Shown one piece after another: positions 53,625 to 59,730 of a DNA stretch of 59,730 nucleotides (position 1 is its first letter; the number at the start of each line of letters is the position of its first letter). Made by a program: the position numbers and the translations under genes. The stretch is from positions 1 through 59,730 of the forward strand of contig NZ_JARWNW010000299.1 in assembly GCF_029868325.1 (NCBI RefSeq), read 5' to 3'. The notes below the pieces were generated by a model that was not told where the DNA came from, did no database searches, and worked only from the letters and a program-made list of their open reading frames with translations. The stretch is from Nocardia carnea (GTDB taxonomy: Bacteria > Actinomycetota > Actinomycetes > Mycobacteriales > Mycobacteriaceae).

Positions 53625-53853
53625 ACACATCTCCAAATATGTCTCGATTGTCCCGCATCGAATTTACACCCCTCACCTATCCTGCCGCGTCGAGTGCATC
53701 ACATACAGCTGCCGCCCGCCGCCGATAACGCGGGCCGAGAGCGGAGTGTGACCCGGCGGTGTCCCGCCGGTGCTGGTAACTTGCAGCGGTGGGCGGGGGA
53801 TTGCCGGTGGGTCCGGCCTGCCATCGCCGCGAGCGGATATAGGGAGTTCAGCA

Positions 53854-54576
53854 GTGCACAACAGAATCGTCGCGCGAACCGCGGCCGCAGCGGCGGCCCT
53901 CGGTATGGGTGCCGCGCTCACCTTCACCACTCCGGCAGCTGCCGAACCCGAAGCCGCGCCCACCCCCGGCGAAACCGCGCTGACCGCTCTCACCGAACGG
54001 ACCGCCGCCGATCCGGCCGCCCGTCCCGGAGTGGACGCGCTGCGCAGCTACCACGACGTCGTCGCCGCCCATGAGATCAGCAATATCGGCGCCTACGCTC
54101 CCTTCGTCTACGCGGCCCCGACCTTCGGCTGCGGCAGCAACGGTGTGATCACCACAACGTTCGCGGCCGCCACGGCCAACGGGCCCAGTATCAACCTGAG
54201 CGGCACTCCCGGCACGCTGACCTTCCACGCCACCCCGCGGCATTCCGGTATTCCGCAGGGTTCGGGCCTGGTGGTCGCGTGGATCAATATCAACAACGGC
54301 CGCAGCGGGCTGGATACGCTCAGCGATGTCACCGAGTTCGGCACCGCCTCGCTGTCGCGGACCGTCGACAGCGGGCCGGGAACGGTCCTCGCCTCCATGT
54401 GGGGAACCGTGAGCTACCCGGGAGCGCTCTGCGTGATGACGCCCACGGTCGGTTTGTTCTCCGTGCCCGATCAACCGCCGGTCCCCGCCGCCCCTGCGCC
54501 GGACGCGGCCGCTCCGCCCGCACCTCAGGCCCCGGCGCCACAGTCGGCACCGGCGCCCGCTCCGGCTCCGGCGTAA
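53854..54576 (+). CDS. Exported protein with Pro/Ala-rich tail
   Basis: A 240-residue probable secreted protein. The signal peptide (MHNRIVARTAAAAAALGMGA, then LTFTTPAAAEP) should be cut at AAA/EP. The mature part has two cysteines (FGCGSN and ALCVM) that may form a disulfide, a beta-rich middle, and a 35-residue Pro/Ala/Gln tail like those of mycobacterial surface proteins. GTG 53854 follows AGGGAG. I do not recognise the family; no partner gene is linked. Confidence 0.78.
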   Translation: MHNRIVARTAAAAAALGMGAALTFTTPAAAEPEAAPTPGETALTALTERTAADPAARPGVDALRSYHDVVAAHEISNIGAYAPFVYAAPTFGCGSNGVITTTFAAATANGPSINLSGTPGTLTFHATPRHSGIPQGSGLVVAWININNGRSGLDTLSDVTEFGTASLSRTVDSGPGTVLASMWGTVSYPGALCVMTPTVGLFSVPDQPPVPAAPAPDAAAPPAPQAPAPQSAPAPAPAPA

Positions 54577-54646
54577 CCCTCCCGCCGGGCGCTCCCCCCG
54601 GACGGCTCGCAGCTTCGAAGTCTGCGTTCTTTGCCAGAATTCGGTC

Positions 54647-55348
54647 ATGGGGTTCTTCGACGGCGCGCGCGGCCGCTTGCACTATCGGGATCGGCCGGTC
54701 GAGGGGGCTGCTGCCGTGTTGGCGTTATTGCCCGGTTCGGGACAGCACAGCGGGCATTATCACGAGTTCGCGCGCCGGCTGAACGATGAGGGGATCGCGG
54801 TGTGGACGCTGGACACTGCCGGGCAGGGGCTCAGCGAGGGGGATCCCGATCGGCCGGGCAGTCTGGCCGATCTGGTGGACGACGCGGTGCGTTTTACCAT
54901 GCTCGTGCGTGACGGAGTCCCTGATCTGCCATTGACTCTCATGGGACATTCGCTGGGGGCGATCACGGCGTTGGCCGCGCTCGGCGCTGCCCGCCCCACA
55001 CCTGTGCACGGCGCGCCACCGCACTCTGCCGACTTTTCTCGCGATCCGGTATTGGACGCCCGCGACCTGGCCGGACTGGTGCTGTGCGGTACCCCGGAGC
55101 GGGCACTCGGCGGTACCCCCGCGCAGGTCGTGCCGCTGCCGCGGGTATTGGCGGTGCACGGAGTCGACGACCGGCGCGCGCCGATCGAGACGGTGCGGGA
55201 CTGGGCTCGGCGGCATGATTCGGTGGAGCTGCGCGAGTACCCCGATGCGGGACACGATCTGCTGCACGAGCGCGTGCGCGGCCGGGTCACGGCGGATATC
55301 GTGCAATGGACGCAGGAGATCGTCGCGGGGCCGGTGCGGCGACGATGA
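54647..55348 (+). CDS. Alpha/beta hydrolase, monoacylglycerol-lipase-like
   Basis: A 233-residue serine hydrolase: LLPGSGQHSGHYHEFARRL, nucleophile elbow MGHSLGA, aspartate in VDDRRAPIE and histidine in DAGHDLLHE. It resembles small lysophospholipases/monoacylglycerol lipases acting on membrane or host lipids. It lies 40 bases before the EspC-like gene on the same strand, so it could be read with the type VII cluster; that link is only positional. Confidence 0.83.
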   Translation: MGFFDGARGRLHYRDRPVEGAAAVLALLPGSGQHSGHYHEFARRLNDEGIAVWTLDTAGQGLSEGDPDRPGSLADLVDDAVRFTMLVRDGVPDLPLTLMGHSLGAITALAALGAARPTPVHGAPPHSADFSRDPVLDARDLAGLVLCGTPERALGGTPAQVVPLPRVLAVHGVDDRRAPIETVRDWARRHDSVELREYPDAGHDLLHERVRGRVTADIVQWTQEIVAGPVRRR

Positions 55349-55388
55349 GAGCCGCCGGGCGCCGGCGGAAAAGGAAGGGGGTCCGGTG

Positions 55389-55769
55389 ATGCAGCCGAAT
55401 ACGATTACCGCGCTCGGCGCGGCCGTCGACGACGGGGAGCTGTGGATCGATGGAGTTCTGGTCGCCGAGGGCGCGCCGGAGCGGTGCGCGCTGCGCTACG
55501 AGCAGCTGGCCGACCAGGTGGATGGGCAGATCGAAACCCTCAGCGGAGCTCTTTCCGTACCGGGGTTCGGCGGATTCGAGTCCGGTGCCGCCCTGCGCGG
55601 TGGTTTCGAGGGCAAAGCGGGCGACGCGATAGTGGCGCTGCGCGATTACGCGAGTGCGGCGCGGCAGCTCGCACATACCTTCCGGAGCGCGGCGGCGGCC
55701 TATCAGCACACCGATGCCGAGGTTGCGGGCGCGCTCGGCGCCACGCAGGCGGGGGCACTCGGTGCGTGA
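55389..55769 (+). CDS. Type VII secretion target, EspC/DUF2580-like
   Basis: A 126-residue helical-hairpin protein typical of small ESX substrates. There is no WxG turn; the C-terminal secretion signal YxxxD is present (Y105-Q-H-T-D109, in AAAYQHTDAEV). The GTGATG start follows AAGGAAGGGGG. The stop overlaps the next start, so the pair is co-translated and probably exported as a heterodimer with the larger WXG/PPE-like protein. EspC is a family comparison, not a proven orthologue. Confidence 0.85.
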   Translation: MQPNTITALGAAVDDGELWIDGVLVAEGAPERCALRYEQLADQVDGQIETLSGALSVPGFGGFESGAALRGGFEGKAGDAIVALRDYASAARQLAHTFRSAAAAYQHTDAEVAGALGATQAGALGA

Positions 55770-57030
55770 GCTACCGCGAACGGGGCTGCGGGGCGCCCAC
55801 AATCGAGTGGATCCCGACTACGCGCCGACGGTCGAGGTTTTCGACAATCTGACCCACGAGCAGATCCACGCCGGGGTATCGCTCCTGGACCCGTCGGCCC
55901 TGCAGACCGGCGGACAACTGTGGCAGGGCGCGGCAAACGGTCTGAACGACGCTGTGACACAGGCGCATACCGAGATCCGCGGCGCCATCTCCGACGGCTG
56001 GCGTGGCGCCGCGGCGGGACTCGCGGGCGCGGCGGTCCGGGATTTCGAGGCCGCCGGCCGGCAGCTCGCCGATGTGCTGACCACGGTGGGGCAGCGTCTG
56101 GGGCAGGCCGGTGATGCCGCCGAAACGCTCCGTACCGGAATCGGCGAACCATCCGGGGTCCGGCCGGATCTGCCGGCCGCACTCCTGGATCCCCATGCGG
56201 CGACGGGCAATATCGCCGGCCAGCAGGCGGCCGAGAGTGAACGCGCGGACGCGGTACGGGTGATGGAGAGCGTCTACCTCGGCGCTTTCATTCCCACCGG
56301 ATCCCAGGTCCCTGCCTTTCCCGACCTGCCCGGCTCGGGTCAGGGTGAACCCGGCGCGCCGACCCCGGCTACTGCGCCCGCCGCTTCCGCGACCGGCGTG
56401 AGTTCGCCGGTAGGAAAGGTTGTTACGGCCGCATCGGACGCCTCTGTGGCGCCGAGCGCGCCGATTCCTCCGCAAGCTGCCGCAGACGGCCCGGCAGCCG
56501 CCGCGAGCCCCGCACTCACCGGCGCAGCTGCTGTCGCGCCTGCGGCAACTCCCGCCCCAGCGGATCAGCCACAGGCCACCACGACTGCGGGAACGCAGCA
56601 GCCGACCCCCGCGACCCCGGCCACCACCCCGGCGGCTGTATCCGGTGGCAGTGCACCCGTGGCGCCGGCGAGTACGCCGGGTGCACCATTGTTCGCTGTC
56701 CCGGTCCGCCCCGCCGGTTCGGGGGCCGACAGTGAACGCGATCGTGATCGCGAGGAGCAGCAGCGTAATTCGAGTGGTGACGCGATCACCGGAATGGGCG
56801 CGGGGGCGATCGGCGGCATGATGGGCGGTGCGATGGCGGCCGATACCGTGCGCTCGAATTCGCCGGTGGCGCCGGTGCGTACCGAACGGTCCGCCGACGA
56901 GGACGACGACCTGCATTTCGGCGACGAGGAGCTCACCTTCCTGGAAGAAGCCGAGCCCGGCGGGCAGCTGATCGGCACCCTCGAGCCCACCACCCCGCCG
57001 GTCCTGGGTGAGTGGACCGAAGCCGAGTGA
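55762..57030 (+). CDS. WXG/PPE-like type VII substrate with proline-rich region
   Basis: A 422-residue protein. Residues ~20-180 are long helices with a WxG-type turn (W80-R-G in SDGWRGAAAGLAG). From ~190 to 310 it is Pro/Ala/Thr-rich, then has a Gly/Met stretch (GMGAGAIGGMMGGAMAA) and an acidic end (EDDDLHFGDEELTFLEE). The start is GTG 55762, overlapping the upstream stop; the much longer frame is not used. It should be the larger partner of the EspC-like gene and a client of the EspG chaperone encoded next. The Pro-rich part suggests a surface or wall-spanning role. Confidence 0.82.
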   Translation: MRELPRTGLRGAHNRVDPDYAPTVEVFDNLTHEQIHAGVSLLDPSALQTGGQLWQGAANGLNDAVTQAHTEIRGAISDGWRGAAAGLAGAAVRDFEAAGRQLADVLTTVGQRLGQAGDAAETLRTGIGEPSGVRPDLPAALLDPHAATGNIAGQQAAESERADAVRVMESVYLGAFIPTGSQVPAFPDLPGSGQGEPGAPTPATAPAASATGVSSPVGKVVTAASDASVAPSAPIPPQAAADGPAAAASPALTGAAAVAPAATPAPADQPQATTTAGTQQPTPATPATTPAAVSGGSAPVAPASTPGAPLFAVPVRPAGSGADSERDRDREEQQRNSSGDAITGMGAGAIGGMMGGAMAADTVRSNSPVAPVRTERSADEDDDLHFGDEELTFLEEAEPGGQLIGTLEPTTPPVLGEWTEAE

Positions 57031-57773
57031 ATTGGATCCTCACCCCGGACCAGTTGGCGCTGGCCTGGGATCAGACGGTCGGCGATCGCCTCCCTTACCC
57101 GCTGGCGGTGCGGTTGTCCGCGCGGGATTCCGCCGAGCGCACCGCCCAGCTGCCCGCGTTGCGGCAGTGGTGCGACACCACTCTCGACGCCGATCTGGAA
57201 GCAGCCCTGCGGGTGCTGGCCGCTCCGGAAGTGAGTGTGTCGGCATTCGGACAGGACGGGGCGGGCAATCCCGCCACGCGGGTGCTCGGTGCCTCGGCCG
57301 GACATATCGGGGTCGTGGCCACGCAACGCCCGGGCGCCGAACCGGATCGGGGCGGCGATATCCGGATCATGGCCGGGGCCGCCACCTCCCTGCCCGTGCG
57401 CGTCGTCGCCGCGTTACCGGCCGCCCCGGTCGGGACCGGGGCGCGGTTGCGTGCGCCGCGGGCAGAGGTCGTACGCGACGGCCGGGACCGGGTGACCATT
57501 CCGGTCGCGGGTCCCACTGTGGCGACCCGGATCCGGCAGCGGCTGAAGCAACCGCGCGACGGTATCGGCCAGCTCGTGGTCTCCGTGCACCGGCCGGCCA
57601 GGACCGACCCGTTCGGTGTGCTGTGCTGGATCGATATCGCCGGGGACGGCCGCTATGCGATCCACACCGGCACGATGGTCGATATCGCCGCTGTCGACGC
57701 CGAGCGGTTCACGAATTCGCTGCGGCCCATGGTGACCGGTGCCCAGCGGGCGATCGCCTACGCCGAACTCTGA
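57027..57773 (+). CDS. ESX secretion-associated protein, EspG family
   Basis: A 248-residue probable cytosolic chaperone that binds PPE-like substrates before export. Family-like features are the N-terminal WILTPDQLALAWDQ, the central sheet with PVRVVAALPAAPVG, and the ending DPFGVLCWIDIAGDGRYAIH with GTMVDIAAVDAERF. The GTG overlaps the substrate stop as GTGA; GTG 57012 in the same frame is an alternative. The tight EspC-like/PPE-like/EspG order supports all three calls. Confidence 0.87.
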   Translation: MNWILTPDQLALAWDQTVGDRLPYPLAVRLSARDSAERTAQLPALRQWCDTTLDADLEAALRVLAAPEVSVSAFGQDGAGNPATRVLGASAGHIGVVATQRPGAEPDRGGDIRIMAGAATSLPVRVVAALPAAPVGTGARLRAPRAEVVRDGRDRVTIPVAGPTVATRIRQRLKQPRDGIGQLVVSVHRPARTDPFGVLCWIDIAGDGRYAIHTGTMVDIAAVDAERFTNSLRPMVTGAQRAIAYAEL

Positions 57774-57806
57774 GGGCGACGGTTTCGCGGCACCGAGCGG
57801 ACTCCG

Positions 57807-58577
57807 TCAGCCGCCGAAACGGGGAGGGATAGCCGGCGCGATCGTGATGGTCGGGACGAGTGCGCCGGATTCCGGCGCACCGGGCTCGGTGGTTTCGGCG
57901 GGCAGCCCGAACGGTGTGGATTGTTCGGATTCCGGTGCCGGTGGAGCCGGGGTGGTACGTGCTGCTTCGGTGCCCGGAGTGGGCTCGCCGCCCAGGGGCT
58001 CGGTGGCCGACGGTGACTCGGGTGCGACCGGGGTATCGGAAGCGCCGGGTGCCTCGATGGTGGTGGTCGGGACCGGAACGACAGGGGTCGGCGGGGTGAC
58101 TTCGGTGGCGGTGGGGGCGGGCGGCGGAACCGGCGACTCACTGTGTGCGGGTTCGATTTCCGTGGCGGGCGACGATGTTGCGGCAGAGTCCTGTCCCGAT
58201 GTGGGGGTCTCACCGGGGGTGGCCGATAGTGTGGCGCGCCCGGTGGTCTCGTCGCTGTCGGTGGTCTCGCCGGAGTCGGTCGACGCGGCGGCCGATGAGG
58301 TGACCGAGATCTGGTATTCGGGCGGTAGTGTGCGCCGCGGCGGCGGTTCGGGAGCCATCCGCCAGCTGGGGGACGGCGGGATCAGTACCTGGGCCACCGT
58401 GGTGGCGGTCGCCTCCGCGTAGCGCGCCTGTTCGACCGCCTGAGGCCCGGAGTGGATCGGTGGCGGTGGTACGTAGATGTCTTCCTGATCGACCCCGCAG
58501 GCGCCGATGAATACCAGCCCGAGGGATACCGCACCGGCGGCGGCCAGAGGCCCGGCGACCTTCGTTTTGCTGTCCAT
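57807..58577 (-). CDS. Probable lipoprotein with Thr/Pro/Ser-rich body
   Basis: A 256-residue low-complexity exported lipoprotein. The signal ends FIGAC, with C27 as the lipid site, followed by GVDQEDIYVPPPPIHSG. The remainder is mostly Thr, Pro, Ser, Glu and Ala, likely O-mannosylated as in mycobacterial surface lipoproteins (inference). It starts at ATG with AGGAG upstream. It converges on the espG gene with only 33 bases between. The function is unknown. Confidence 0.75.
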   Translation of the reverse strand: MDSKTKVAGPLAAAGAVSLGLVFIGACGVDQEDIYVPPPPIHSGPQAVEQARYAEATATTVAQVLIPPSPSWRMAPEPPPRRTLPPEYQISVTSSAAASTDSGETTDSDETTGRATLSATPGETPTSGQDSAATSSPATEIEPAHSESPVPPPAPTATEVTPPTPVVPVPTTTIEAPGASDTPVAPESPSATEPLGGEPTPGTEAARTTPAPPAPESEQSTPFGLPAETTEPGAPESGALVPTITIAPAIPPRFGG

Positions 58578-58702
58578 CGGTGACGCTCCTGTGATAAGTC
58601 AGTGGCCTCACCTTAATCCAGGGTGGTCGGTGGAACTACCCCCCGCCCTGTCGATTCCGCTGGTTATCGTGTGTAAGGTCCGGTCGCGGCGGGTATATCA
58701 GG

Positions 58703-58715
58703 TATCGAATTGATA
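58703..58715. promoter_or_regulatory. Near-palindrome upstream of small membrane protein
   Basis: TATCGAATTGATA has matching TATC/GATA and AATT around mismatched positions, in an AT-rich stretch of the 300-base gap before the next gene. It may be an operator; its partner is unknown. The remainder of the gap shows no gene. Confidence 0.3.
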
Positions 58716-58876
58716 TCGGCCGCGTGTCGCGTGCTTGTGTTGCGTAACAATCGTCGGGTTGTGGCCTTAGCGTATGTTGCGGAAGTGACGCATGGGACAC
58801 CGGAGTCCGCGGTGCCGATGCACCGCAGTGGTAGGCGCTACACGATTTCCGGATCGGCGCCATCGAGGAGTAGATG

Positions 58877-59170
58877 ATGGGAGACCAGACCACCACCGAT
58901 CTGCCCGGCGCGGCAGAGGTGCCCGAGACGCGGAAGGCGGATGCGGAGCCGGTGCCATCCGGTTCGTCCGGATCCGGGGTGACGGTGGGTAGAGTTCTCG
59001 GCTGGCTGGTTTTCGCCGGGGGGCTGGGGGCGGCGGTCTACGGAATCGCCACGCTGCATGTCGTGATCAGTGTTATCGGTCTCATTCTCGCCTGTACCGC
59101 GGGGTTGACGCTGCTCAAATTGCGGGCGGACGGACCGGGTCCCGAACCCGGGGTGCGGGTCGCGGGCTGA
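58877..59170 (+). CDS. Small membrane protein, two helices
   Basis: A 97-residue protein with a polar N-terminus and two hydrophobic segments (LGWLVFAGGLGAAVYGIA and VVISVIGLILACTAGL). It has a short polar C-terminus and no motif I recognise. ATG 58877 is preferred over 58874 because GAGGAG is then six bases upstream. It is next to a type VII cluster, but no functional link is evident. Confidence 0.72.
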   Translation: MGDQTTTDLPGAAEVPETRKADAEPVPSGSSGSGVTVGRVLGWLVFAGGLGAAVYGIATLHVVISVIGLILACTAGLTLLKLRADGPGPEPGVRVAG

Positions 59171-59278
59171 TCGGTCCGGCCCGGTGGCCCGGTCCCGTCG
59201 ATGGTTCATCGAACGGCCGGTGACACCCGCATCCGCGAACCCTTTCGCGCATTCTCCTACTGGTTTGCGCACTGAGTG

Positions 59279-59306
59279 GGACACGTGTCCGGTCAATATT
59301 CCGGAC
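59279..59306. promoter_or_regulatory. Overlapping palindromes before the small peptide ORF
   Basis: GGACACGTGTCC (59279-59290) is a perfect palindrome. It overlaps GTCCGG/CCGGAC arms (59287-59292 and 59301-59306) separated by TCAATATT, giving three GTCC-type half sites within 28 bases. They lie 134 bases before the short ORF and suggest a dimeric repressor or activator site. Confidence 0.45.
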
Positions 59307-59439
59307 GCTTGATCGTCTGATTTGAGGTCGATTTCCTGCTCCGCCCGAGCTGTCGAGCCGGGTAATCGGACGTTTGCCCGACTCGGCAGCCGTCGGTATT
59401 TTGGGCTCCGGTCGGGACGGATCAGGAGGAAAACAGAAG

Positions 59440-59538
59440 ATGATCGAAACCGGGTCCGCGGCCCTGAATCTGGCGAACCTCGTCACGAACATTGCCGCCA
59501 ATGTGACCTATATCCTGCAGGCCTGGGGAATTATCTGA
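59440..59538 (+). CDS. Short amphipathic peptide ORF (32 residues)
   Basis: A 32-codon frame starting MIETGSAALNLANLV and ending YILQAWGII, with AGGAGGA (59424-59430) nine bases upstream. Most of it can form one amphipathic helix with Leu/Val/Ile on one face and Asn/Thr/Ala on the other, and there is no signal peptide. A similar lack of a signal is known for the short pore proteins PorA and PorH of corynebacteria; homology is not shown. It is the last clean sequence before the poor contig end. Confidence 0.55.
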   Translation: MIETGSAALNLANLVTNIAANVTYILQAWGII

Positions 59539-59730
59539 GGGTTTGCCAGTAGCGCGGGGGGGGGGGGGGGGGGGGGCGCGCCCCCCCACAAACAACCAGC
59601 CCCCCCCCACCCCCCCCACAAAAATCCCCCAAATTCTCAAATATCCCGCCCCGCCTGGCTAATTACTGTGGGGTATCCCCTGGCGCGGGGGGGGGCGCCC
59701 GGGGCCCCCCCCCCCGTACTACATCCGGGG
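59539..59730. other. Low-quality right contig end
   Basis: After the short ORF comes a run of about 22 G, then C-runs broken by ACAAAC-type bits. It does not look like real genome sequence. I see no gene. Confidence 0.8.

Noticed and set aside
59559..59600. Quadruplex-forming G-run as a real regulatory element
   Set aside because: It lies in the degraded contig end and is more likely an artefact.

Overview
The window looks like one complete short contig from a high-GC mycolic-acid actinobacterium, most likely Nocardia or a close relative. The evidence is dense G/C-ending codons, many 4-base start/stop overlaps, an E1/E2-fused 2-oxoglutarate enzyme (kgd), a FadD15-type acyl-CoA ligase, an IrtAB/YbtPQ-type siderophore ABC pair, an MptpB-type phosphatase and an EspG-linked type VII secretion cluster. 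The genus is inferred. Both ends decay into C- or G-homopolymer sequence that looks like an assembly artefact. I see no rRNA, tRNA, insertion sequence, prophage or CRISPR array.

Layout. 0.6-6.5 kb: malic enzyme, an OpuAC-like binding lipoprotein, a frameshifted DHA2 MFS exporter and fadD15. 6.6-10.7 kb: a minus-strand Baeyer-Villiger monooxygenase, short-chain dehydrogenase and esterase operon, with a divergent TetR regulator. 10.9-15.5 kb: an esterase translationally coupled to two siderophore-type ABC half-transporters. 16.2-22.7 kb: a NarL-type two-component system, a sugar acetyltransferase, an alpha/beta hydrolase-MerR pair, and PucR-like and TetR regulators. 22.9-26.4 kb: an ABC1/UbiB kinase, an F420-type oxidoreductase, a possible small ORF and a Uma2 protein. 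26.5-37 kb: kgd, a fused 1250-residue ABC exporter with an upstream leader ORF, and a three-gene membrane operon whose ATPase is degenerate. 37.4-43.6 kb: a glutathionyl-hydroquinone-reductase-like protein, an enoyl-CoA hydratase, a truncated acyl-CoA synthetase-like protein, a PtpB-like phosphatase, a TetR-like protein without a helix-turn-helix and a PLP-fold amino acid deaminase/aldolase. 43.7-51.1 kb: a large nuclease-helicase relative with eroded active sites, a DeaD-type RNA helicase, a nitrilase-fold amidase and a phosphoribosyltransferase. 51.3-53.6 kb: a two-subunit acyl-CoA dehydrogenase. 53.9-59.5 kb: an exported protein, a lipase, a three-gene EspC-like/WXG-PPE-like/EspG module, a lipoprotein, a small membrane protein and a 32-residue amphipathic peptide ORF.

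How the genes may work together. The 6.6-9.9 kb operon reads as a ketone route: the SDR makes or reduces a ketone, the monooxygenase makes an ester and the esterase cleaves it. The 10.9-15.5 kb operon suggests siderophore uptake plus ester hydrolysis. The 55.4-57.8 kb genes encode two probable type VII secretion substrates and their EspG-like chaperone without any core secretion gene, so they would depend on an ESX system elsewhere.

Most unusual points: a ~1228-residue RecB-nuclease/superfamily-1 helicase relative that keeps its four Fe-S cysteines but appears to have lost key nuclease and ATPase residues; other pseudo-enzyme candidates (an ABC ATPase and an acyl-CoA synthetase); the orphan ESX module; and the short peptide ORF at the right end, preceded by two overlapping palindromes.
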